DNA of 37,519 nt from Zobellia amurskyensis (GTDB lineage Bacteria; Bacteroidota; Bacteroidia; Flavobacteriales; Flavobacteriaceae). The position numbers and the translations under genes are program-made. The notes under the pieces were generated by a model. That model saw only the letters and a list, made by a program, of their open reading frames with translations, was not told the DNA's origin and did not search any database. The stretch covers positions 1-37,519 of the forward strand of contig NZ_RCNR01000046.1 of assembly GCF_009725985.1 (NCBI RefSeq), given 5' to 3'. Shown here one piece after another: positions 1 to 9,500 of this stretch; within the stretch, counting starts at the first letter, position 1; the number at the start of each line of letters is the position of its first letter.

Positions 1-1049
1 TTGTAAGAGCAAATGATTTCGATAACGATGGGTTTGTTGATCTTTTTGTTGGAGGTAGAACACCATTTGCCGAGTACCCGCTTCCCGAGAACAGTTATTT
101 GCTTAAAAACGTGGGTGGCATCCTAACCGATGTTACTAATGCCTATTGCCCAGAACTGAGCAAGATTGGAATGATTACTGATGCTACTTGGGCAGACATT
201 GACAATGATGGTTTAGATGACCTGGTAGTAGCAGGTGAATTCATGCCTGTCACGATTTTTAAGAATGAAAAATCAGAATTAACAAAACTACAAGAAACTG
301 GTCTTGACAATTTAAAAGGGTGGTGGGAAAGTATTGTTGAGAATGATTTTGACAATGATGGTGATATAGATTTAATTGTCGGTAACCTAGGAGCAAATAA
401 TAGCTTCCAGCCTACCCAAGAAAAACCTGTGACTATCCTTTCAAAAGATTTTGACAACAACGGAAAGATTGATCCCGTTATGTTCGCATATCTCAAAGAT
501 GATTTTAATGACCAAACCTACAAATCCTTTCCAGTGCATTTCTGGGGTGATTTATCTGGTCAGAGTCCAATTTTTAGATCAAAATTTAATTATTACAGAG
601 AATATGCAAAGGCTACCCAATCAGATTTATTTGTACCTGAGGAATTAGAAGGTGCACTAGAATTAACTGCCAATCATGACAAAACAAGTTATTTTGAAAA
701 CACAGGCGACGGGAAGTTTAAGTATCGCCAACTACCCTTACAAGCTCAAGTTGCTCCTATAAATCGGATTATTACCACTGATTATGATGGAGACAGTAAC
801 GCGGACTTGCTCATGATAGGAAATAATTATGGCAATGAGGTATTCATAGGGCGATATGATGCTTTTAACGGAGGCCTTTTAAAAGGAAATGGCAAAGGCG
901 GCTTCGACTTCATAAATACCATAAATAGTGGGTTTAAGGTCACCGGTGACGCCAAAGACATGGTTACGGTCAAAAATGCTAATGGCGGCAATGCTTTCAT
1001 TATTGTTACTCAAAATCAAGGAAGAATAAGTGTGTTTCAACAGAACTAG
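1..1049 (+). CDS. FG-GAP/VCBS repeat protein, C-terminal part (5' end outside window)
   Basis: The reading frame is open from base 3 to the stop at 1047-1049, so the gene begins left of the window; a TTG at 99 is internal, because matching sequence (DFDNDG repeat) already precedes it. About 348 residues are visible. Five calcium-loop motifs of FG-GAP/VCBS type are seen: DFDNDGFVD, DIDNDGLDD, DFDNDGDID, DFDNNGKID and DYDGDSNAD. Such repeats fold into beta-propeller blades, usually on secreted or surface proteins. The part seen resembles the C-terminal half of the roughly 1100-residue VCBS proteins of Bacteroidota that may carry an ASPIC/UnbV domain, but that domain is not visible here. The next gene encodes another FG-GAP protein, so the two probably belong to one transcription unit. 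Function is unknown; a role in binding or processing extracellular substrate is only inferred. Confidence 0.8.
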   Translation, partial: VRANDFDNDGFVDLFVGGRTPFAEYPLPENSYLLKNVGGILTDVTNAYCPELSKIGMITDATWADIDNDGLDDLVVAGEFMPVTIFKNEKSELTKLQETGLDNLKGWWESIVENDFDNDGDIDLIVGNLGANNSFQPTQEKPVTILSKDFDNNGKIDPVMFAYLKDDFNDQTYKSFPVHFWGDLSGQSPIFRSKFNYYREYAKATQSDLFVPEELEGALELTANHDKTSYFENTGDGKFKYRQLPLQAQVAPINRIITTDYDGDSNADLLMIGNNYGNEVFIGRYDAFNGGLLKGNGKGGFDFINTINSGFKVTGDAKDMVTVKNANGGNAFIIVTQNQGRISVFQQN

Positions 1050-1134
1050 TTAACCTAACATTCTCATGGAACATTTAAAGACTTACTTGAGTTGAATGAA
1101 CATCTACCTTTTGTATATAATAGAATCAAGTAAG

Positions 1135-2658
1135 ATGAGAAAAAGTGCCTTCTTTATGCGAACAATTATTTTGTTGATTGTAGGGTTAACTGTTTCTTGT
1201 TCTTCCTCTTCTGAAAAAAAAGCAGCGACCTTATACAATACCCAATGTGCAACTTGCCATCAGTTACCCGCCATTAATGACCTTCCTAAACATATTTGGA
1301 AAAACGCAGTATTACCGGATATGGCTGCCAGGATGGGGATTAAAGACTCTACATTAAACCCCTTTAAGAATGTTTCATTTAGAGAACAGCATGCTATCTT
1401 AAAGAGTGGTATTTATCCCAACAGACCTTCCTTAACTTTAAAAGAGTGGAATCTTTTAAAAAACTATATCATTTCCTTAGCTCCAGACTCTTTACCTGCT
1501 AATACTCATTTGAATGATTACAGTGAACTAGTTCAATTTAAATTTAAACCCATTAAATTAGATAGTACTCCTGGTACATTCATAACTTTTCTGCAATTTA
1601 ACAAGCAGAACCTTTCTATTATTACAGGTGATTTAAAAGGCGATTTACTCAGCTACAAGTATAAAAAAGGCGACGTGGATACATTATTGAGAACCAGTAA
1701 CCCAATTACGGCATATACAAAGAAGAACCGTTTTTCTTATATCACAAATACCCGAAACCTGAACCCATCCGAGATTGCCAATGGCGATATTCAAATCATC
1801 ATAAACGACTCTATCCAACGGTTACCAATTGTGCTCCACAGACCCATCCACACACTAACTCAAGACTTAAACAAAGATGGTGAAGATGAATTGGTCGTTA
1901 GTGAATTTGGTAATTTTACCGGAAGTCTATCACTAATCTCAAAAAAAGGAGGGAAAGAATATAAAAAAGAAGTTCTTCTAGACCAACCTGGCTTCATAAG
2001 AACCATAGCAAAAGATATGAATGGAGATGGAAAAGATGATTTAATTACACTTGCTGCGCAAGGAAAAGAAAGCATTATTATTTTCTACCAGCAGGATAAT
2101 TTAAATTTTCGGGCAGAATCAGTTATTAATTTTAGCCCAGTCTATGGTACAAGTTGGTTTGAGCTAATAGATTATGATGGAGATGGAGATGATGATATTG
2201 TTACCGTGCATGGTGATAATGCAGATAAGAGCTATGTTCAAAAACCGTATCATGGTCTTCGCATCTATCTGAATAACGGTAAAAATCATTTTGATGAAAA
2301 ATTCTTCTTTCCTTTAAATGGTGCTACCAGAGTGGTTGCTAATGATTTTGATCAAGATGGAGATTTAGATTTTGGAATATTATCTACATTTCCTGATTAT
2401 CTAAAAAGTCCAGAATCATCATTTGTATATTTAGAAAACAAAAATTCACAAGATTTTCAATTTCAACCTTATACTTTTGAAGATTCAAAACTTGGTCGCT
2501 GGTTGTTATTAGATGCAGGAGATGTTGATGATGACGGAGATCAAGATATTATTCTTAGCTCTTTTACTTATGGCTTTACTCCTGTTCCTGAAAATATTTC
2601 TTCGCTCTGGAAAGATTCAAAAGTAGATTTGATGGTGTTGGAAAACAAATTGAATTGA
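1135..2658 (+). CDS. Cytochrome c / FG-GAP repeat lipoprotein
   Basis: A protein of 507 residues if started at ATG 1135. ATG 1096 would add 13 residues before the signal peptide, and ATG 1156 is also possible; 1135 gives the best lipoprotein signal (basic start, hydrophobic run, then TVSC with Cys22). Directly after the signal is a haem attachment site CATCH (Cys38, Cys41, His42), so a small c-type haem domain sits at the N-terminus. The remainder carries five calcium-loop FG-GAP motifs (DLNKDGEDE, DMNGDGKDD, DYDGDGDDD, DFDQDGDLD, DVDDDGDQD), predicting a beta-propeller. It lies 85 bp downstream of another FG-GAP protein on the same strand. Location is likely outer membrane or periplasm, attached by lipid. 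A redox function is implied by the haem site, but partner and substrate are unknown. Confidence 0.8.
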   Translation: MRKSAFFMRTIILLIVGLTVSCSSSSEKKAATLYNTQCATCHQLPAINDLPKHIWKNAVLPDMAARMGIKDSTLNPFKNVSFREQHAILKSGIYPNRPSLTLKEWNLLKNYIISLAPDSLPANTHLNDYSELVQFKFKPIKLDSTPGTFITFLQFNKQNLSIITGDLKGDLLSYKYKKGDVDTLLRTSNPITAYTKKNRFSYITNTRNLNPSEIANGDIQIIINDSIQRLPIVLHRPIHTLTQDLNKDGEDELVVSEFGNFTGSLSLISKKGGKEYKKEVLLDQPGFIRTIAKDMNGDGKDDLITLAAQGKESIIIFYQQDNLNFRAESVINFSPVYGTSWFELIDYDGDGDDDIVTVHGDNADKSYVQKPYHGLRIYLNNGKNHFDEKFFFPLNGATRVVANDFDQDGDLDFGILSTFPDYLKSPESSFVYLENKNSQDFQFQPYTFEDSKLGRWLLLDAGDVDDDGDQDIILSSFTYGFTPVPENISSLWKDSKVDLMVLENKLN

Positions 2659-2711
2659 TACTTTACCTATTCCGTTCTAAACCACTTTTACCAATATCCT
2701 TCAATTAATTA

Positions 2712-3428
2712 TCATTGCCGCTCTTGCTCCATAAACCATTTATACAGCTCTTCGTTATCGTAAGCTGGCACCCACGAATCATGGCCCACACCAGGGTATT
2801 TAGTAAATTTCACATTATACCCCATACTTTTTAATTTGGAAACCATGGTCTCCGATTCCGATATAGGAATGGACTTGTCCTCTTCCCCATGAAAAACCCA
2901 CATGGGCATTTTCTTGTCTATCCAAGAGGCATATGGTAATGGCGTCATACCGCAGACCACAGCCATTGCGGCAAATTTTTCAGGGTATTGTACCGCCATT
3001 TCCCAAGCAGCTCCTCCTCCTCTACTGAGTCCGGTTAAATAAATCCTTTTTTTATCTACGCGGTTATTCTCCACTATCGTATCCAACAATTGCATTACCG
3101 AGCGCGTATTCCACCACATTTTCTTTTCTGGATTCTGAGGTGCCAAAATCAAAAATGGAAATTTTTTACCCCTCTTTATCAATTTAGGAGGACCGTTTCT
3201 TTTCACGTAAACCAAACTATCTCCAGATTCTCCACCGCCATGAAGAAACAATAACAATGGAAATTTTTTCTCGGGATTTTCATCATATCCTTCAGGATAA
3301 TAGAGGTAGTAACTATAGTTTTCTTTGATGACCGTTTCTTGTTCGGCATCTATCAACTTATATTTAGATTGGGCGGCACAACTTTGCAGAACAAAACAAA
3401 GTAATATAAAATATAATTTTCGGAGCAT
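2712..3428 (-). CDS. Alpha/beta-hydrolase lipoprotein (esterase / S9-like)
   Basis: A protein of 238 residues with a lipoprotein signal (hydrophobic run then LQSC, Cys17). The alpha/beta-hydrolase fold is clear: oxyanion-loop motif FLHGGGESGD near 61-70, nucleophile elbow GLSRGG with Ser135, an acidic residue in HGEEDKS (Asp184) and the catalytic histidine in GVGHDSW (His216). This arrangement matches the PHB-depolymerase/feruloyl-esterase-like (CE1-like) and prolyl-oligopeptidase-like hydrolases. The substrate cannot be read from the sequence; an exported carbohydrate-ester or other ester hydrolase is most likely. It is convergent with the cytochrome c/FG-GAP gene (53 bp apart) and is separated from the giant gene upstream on the same strand by a strong terminator, so it is likely transcribed on its own. 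Confidence 0.82.
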   Translation of the reverse strand: MLRKLYFILLCFVLQSCAAQSKYKLIDAEQETVIKENYSYYLYYPEGYDENPEKKFPLLLFLHGGGESGDSLVYVKRNGPPKLIKRGKKFPFLILAPQNPEKKMWWNTRSVMQLLDTIVENNRVDKKRIYLTGLSRGGGAAWEMAVQYPEKFAAMAVVCGMTPLPYASWIDKKMPMWVFHGEEDKSIPISESETMVSKLKSMGYNVKFTKYPGVGHDSWVPAYDNEELYKWFMEQERQ

Positions 3429-3438
3429 TTATGTTTTC

Positions 3439-3453
3439 TTATCCACACGTGTG
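3439..3453. promoter_or_regulatory. Palindrome CACACGTGTG upstream of the esterase
   Basis: A perfect 10-bp palindrome (3444-3453) lies 16 bp before the esterase start codon, where a repressor or activator could bind. It overlaps TTATCCACA (3439-3447), identical to the E. coli DnaA-box consensus, but a single such word is not evidence of an origin. No clear TAnnTTTG box is seen beside it. Confidence 0.25.
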
Positions 3454-3504
3454 TAGGGCGGAATTTATCGGTTAAAATACGACTTTAAAAACTGCGCAAA
3501 AAAG

Positions 3505-3535
3505 AAACGGATGCCAAAATGGGCATCCGTTTTTT
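3505..3535 (-). terminator. Terminator of the giant adhesin gene
   Basis: A perfect 11-bp stem (3505-3515 pairs with 3522-3532) with a 6-base loop. On the minus strand it is followed by CTTTTTT and lies about 25 bp past the stop codon of the 2926-residue protein. The plus strand also ends in T residues, so it could work in both directions. Confidence 0.85.
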
Positions 3536-3556
3536 AATTTATTATTTTATTAAGAT

Positions 3557-6500
3557 TTATCGATATAGGGTAAAGTGACCCACATATCGTATATCTCTAT
3601 CATCATTTTGATTCACTACGTACCAGTAATCGCCAGTTGGCAGCTCCTTACCTTCATAAAGTCCGTCCCATTTATTTACTTGGTCCAGCTCGGCAACTAC
3701 CCTACCATAACGGTCATAGATAATTACTTCAATATTCGGGAAAAACTCTCGGTTGCCCGGTGCCCAGAAATCATTTTCATTATCACCATTAGGCGTAAAG
3801 AAATTAGGTATTTCTAGCATTCCAGTAAATTCGAATGGTATAACCGCTACAGCCACACATCCATTTTGATCTACTACGCGAATTTCCACTTCACCACTTT
3901 CAGTAGTTGTATATAGACCTTCACTACCGTAAGACTCTCCGTCAAAGAAGAACTCATAGTCTCCAAAACCGCCTTCAGCCGTTGCTGTAATTTCATTAGG
4001 CCCTGTTTTTTCAGCTATCAATGTTAATGGGTTATAAGCATCAATAGTGAACTCTACAAAGTTTGTACACCCATTTTCATGATAAATGTAAGCAGTGTAG
4101 TCTCCTGCAGGTAAATCTCCCCAAGAACGCTCCGTTGTCGCCAATGCCGTAATAGCATCAGATGGGTCAATAGGATTCAAGGCAAACAATAGTTCAGGTA
4201 TTAAACTTTCATCTTGCATCTGGACAGAAGCCGTACTATTCGGAAAAATACCCTCACAACCGTACTGTACAACTGGCGAAGCCGTTAAATCAACCCCAAT
4301 TTCTATAGGGATAAAAACATTGGTGTTACACCCATTGGCATCTTGTACAAAAGCGATATAACCTTCACCTCCTATTAAATTATCAAAAGATAAATTATCA
4401 TTTCTTAAGAAAACTTCCGTTCCATCAGAATTTGGACCTACCAAACGAGTCTCGTAGTATTCAGCTAAAGTTATTGGGTCTACGAAAGGAGTACCTCCTG
4501 TTACCGTTAATCTTGCTGTACCGTCTTCAAAACCTATACAGGTCTCAGGTGTTGTACTAAAATCCGCAATCTCTAGTTCCGTAGGCTCATCTACTATAAT
4601 TTCAAATGTTTGCGGACAACCTTCCGCATCTTGTACCAACACGGTATAAGATGGGTTACTAGGTGTATTTGCCGCTAAATCAGTAAACGTATATTCCGTT
4701 GGATTATCAGGGTCCGTAAAGAACTCGCTTAAATTAGGTTCGATAGCAAATTGCACCAGTCCAACCGTAGGACTCGTAACATTCATGGTTATTGTACCAT
4801 CTGTCTCACCGTAACAGGTTGTAGGCGAAGAACTGTAGGCTATAGTTACAGGCTCGGCCGGTGCAATAGAAAATGGTCCTTGTATAACACCACAGTTAGC
4901 TCTACTGATTACAGAAATCCAATAATCACCAGCATCCAAGTTTTCGAACGTTCCAAAATCTTGCATTGTTCTATTTTGATATGTTGGCAATGTTTCTGCT
5001 ACAAAAGCATCCGTACCTGGGTCAGAATTATAAATTCTAAACTCATAAATACCAGTACCTCCATTAGCAACGGCCTCAATCCTACCATCTACTTCATATG
5101 CACATGATACATCAAATGTTGGAGAAGTTGGGTCAAGCGTCAGCGGTTCTGCCGCTGTAATTGTAATACCATTGGTCTTACGAGCCAAACAAGAACTTAA
5201 ACCACCAACTTTACGAACTTCAAAACGATATGAACTTCCTATAACTCCAGGTATTCCTGTTTTCACCGGAAGACCATTTGTGTCTAATTCGTCAATAGGC
5301 AACCATGGTCCACCAGAATTATTCACACTATACTCATAGCTTCCACCTTGTGGGTTGTTTACACGTATCATCATAGTTGCACTGTTACCACACGCCGGCA
5401 CCGAAGTCTGGATTAACGCAGGGTTAATCGGTGGCGGTGGAATTACCTGTATAGGTGCTGATACTACTCCACAATTTAAAGTAGATACTACCTCAACGGC
5501 ATACCAGCCTCCAGGAATTACACCTGTTGTACCCGTAAACTCAGGATCACTTTGAAAACCGGTCATAGAAACTATATCCGTATTATTATTACTTCCTAAA
5601 TGCAATAATCTATATTGATATCCTGCCCCGGGCACACCACCAATTGCTCCTGGTGTTGTAGTACCAGGCTCTACCGCAACGATTACGGCATCGTTTCCTG
5701 TAGGACATTCCAATTCTCTTGTTACTATAGCTTCTACCTCGATTGGAGGAACTGCTGTCAACTCTATTTCCCTACTATGGGTACAGCCTTCTATATCTCT
5801 TACCGTTACACGGTAGTTTCCACTTGAAAGACCTGAAAAAGCATCATTGTTCCCATTAGCAGCAAAAGTTGCATATGCTGGATTAGAATGTGGAGCAAAA
5901 CCGCTGCCCACCGTACTTTCATATTCCAACATGTACTCATAGGGTGATGCATCCCAACCTCCTTGGGTCGTAGCTACTATTTCACCTAAATCATTACTAC
6001 AACCTACGCGGCCTACTTCATCTAAAATAGTAATAGCAAGTACACTACTTGGTGTACTTAGAACAGTAGCGTTACTGAACACATTACACCCACTTACCGT
6101 TTTTCCTTGTTCACGGATAACCACACGGTGGTTTCCTCCTTCAATTCCTGTAATGACCGCAGGGTTACCATCAACAGCTGTATCAATGGTTCCTGTTGAA
6201 TTTCCAGCCACAGGGGTTCCAAAAGCACCTCCAGAAAATCCTGGATCAGAAGATTCATAAACCCAATATTCATAGACTCCGGTAAATCCGCTTACATCAA
6301 TAGTCAACTCACCATCCGTAGCTCCAAAACAACCCACAGCTTGTGATTCACTTATTGCAACGGTTGGCAATACAGGTTCTGCTACTACATAAGCAACAAT
6401 AGGATAGGTACAACCGCCTACATCGTTAACTTGTAAACGATATTCTCCTGCTACCATTGGAAGGTCAAACTCCACAAAGCTACCACTAGGTTGAGATACG

Positions 6501-9500
6501 CTTGCTACCGGTGAAACAGAAAAACCTTGGTCTTCAATAATGAAATTAGTGCTTCCCACTACATCAACCCGGATACGCTCAGGATTCTCACAATCCATAG
6601 GTCTTAATTGAGTAATCGTTGCCGTAACGGTATTAGGTGCAATAACCGTTACCGAATCACTAAACTCACAACCATTTGCATCTCTAGCATATACCGTTAT
6701 TACTTGATCCGAACCAGTATCCACAATTTCGAAATCTGGACTAGTCTGGTAACTATCCGCTAAATTAATTTTATACCCATAAGGCGCTCCATTGCCTATA
6801 TTCCCCCCAACTATACTAGCACTTACAATAGTGGTGCTATATTGATTGGAAGCAGGGTTACAAACCAGAGTTCCTGATGTTACATCGATTTCAAATGAAG
6901 GCGGCTCATTAATAACCACTTCTTCCCTATCAAAACAATTTCTATCTGTTACTACCTCTAATACATAAGTACCTGGTGTTAAATTCGAGAAAGAACCTGA
7001 AATATTTGAATTAATACGACTTGAAGTATCCAGACCCAAAGGCATTCCTGCCAAAGTATTGGAATATAAGTTGTATTCCTTAATGCCGTCAACATCCGTA
7101 CCGCCAATTAACGAGGCAGAAATACTACCATCATTTGCTCCATTACAGCTTACATCAGATTCACCCGTTTCATCAATATCCGGACTTGTTGGAGCGGACC
7201 TAACTATACCATCAACAGTAAATGTACATGGGTTTACTCCATCGGTAACTTGATTGTCAATTACTTCTACTTCGTAATCGCCAGCAACCATATTAGGAAA
7301 AATACCATCATCATCTGGATCGGTAATGCTCACGGGACTACCAAAAATATCGGTACCCGTTAATATATAGGTGAAATCACCACTACCGCCATCTGCCGTA
7401 ATTGTAATCTCTCCATCCGTTTCTACACAACTTGGCTCACTAGTAAAATCACCCGAAGCTGATAATACCTGATACACTTCCGCTATATCATCTACATCAC
7501 AACCATTGGCATCAATAACATTTACTGGGTATGAACCAATATTGTTTACCGTAAAAGTAGCTTGAGTAGGTGTACCTGCTATATATGCAGGAGTTTGAGT
7601 CTCCCCGTTTAGTGTAAAAGTTGGAGTATCTATATCTCCCGGAACCTCAATGGTAATAGTAAATCCACCGGAAGGTGTCGTAACATCACATTGATTATTC
7701 ACACTTATGGTTGGTGCTGGCAAATCAGGATTCAATTGAATAACTGCCGCTGAAATTCTGTATGCACAATCATTCGCATCTTTTACCCAAATATCATAAT
7801 CAATACCAGGAGCCAATGAACCGGGTAACGCTACAGTTGAAGCATCACTAAAATCATCAGAAGGATCACTTGGTGTTGCTGTTCCGTCATTATCCACTGG
7901 AGTACCAGCCGGTACATAAGCATACAGATATGGACTCCCCGAGGCGTAAGGCGTACCTCCACTACCCCTAACCGTTAACTGACCTAGGGCATTACAGTTT
8001 GCATTTTGATTACTTATAATGTCTACTCTTGGAGCCAACAAAATAGCTTCACCTTCATCTCCATAGGAACAATCACCAGCGTCTTCAACAGCCACTCCAT
8101 ATCTTCCACCAGGAACAGAAATAGCAGATGCCATAGTGGTTAAAGACGAGCCAGTATCCGTATAAACAACTTCTCCTGTATCAAGATTCGTAATAACAAT
8201 GTCAAAAGGAGCAGTACCTGACGTAATGTTGTAATTTACCCCAACATCACCGTTTCTACAAGTAGCATTATCTACCACTATATTAACATTACCCCCTGGG
8301 CCATCCGGTAAAGTAATTACCTCTTCATAGGTACAACCAGTTCCCAAATCACGCACCTCAACCGTATAGGATACTCCCCATAACAAATTGTTGAAACAGT
8401 GGTTTGCAGGCGGATTACTTGGTGTCGTCCAACCCACTAACGGATCTGGATCTGCCAAACGTATCTCATAACTACCTGATCCGTTTACGATATCAACACA
8501 AACTGTAGTTCCTCCTGGACTACAAGTTGCTGGTGGCGTTAGATAGGTAGGAATAATATCCAAACTTAAAGTACCTATAGTAAACGCTTCAATATCCCTA
8601 CATCCTCTTGAGTCCAAAACAATTAATTGATAATTACCCGGAACGAGACTCGGGTCCGTTACCGCTAAAGAAAAATCAGAATCCGATACGTTGTTTTGTG
8701 TATAGAAAGGATTGCCAAAATTATCTTCAATTATAACAGTATAGTTCTCTACACCCGCAATAGGCAAACCAATAGTTACCCCACCAGAAAGTGCTCCGGG
8801 CGAACCTGGAGAGCAGGTGGCATCAATTGGTGTTGCCGTAACATCCGGAGAAGGACGGCCATCAGCAGCTACGGTTATAGGAACTACGGCCGTAACGCAA
8901 TTTCTGGCATCTTTAACCACATACTCGTAATTACCGGCAGTTAAGCCTGAATATATAGTTTGATCTGAAAAAACATATGTTAAGGTTGGGTCGGGGTTAC
9001 TAGGGTTAGCCGTTAAATTACCGGCTGGGGCAAAGACCACCTCAAACGGAGGAACGCCGGATGATACCGTTGGTATAATTTCAACAAAACCACTATTAGC
9101 GTCACCACAACTTGGCCCCTCTATTCTATGCGTGGCATCAATATTTGTAGGTTCTTCAAAAGTTATAATTTCTGAAGTATTCGTACATCCATTGGAATCA
9201 GTAACTGTTACTTGATAATCACCATGATTAGCAAATGGAACCGTATAGTTGAAACTTCCAGAAGGCAACTGTGCTCCATTATGTCCTGCAACAGGTACAA
9301 ATGGATTACTAATTACATCACGATACTCAATAGTATAGGAAGTAGCACTTAAATTAGAGATATCACCACCATTTATTCTTATTTCCATATCTCCATCACC
9401 TCCACAAGGAATCTCACTTGCCACATCAAGGCTAACTTGTATCTGTGGCGGTATTCTGATTGAAGAAGTAGAAGCAATACAACCATTTCCATCAACCACC

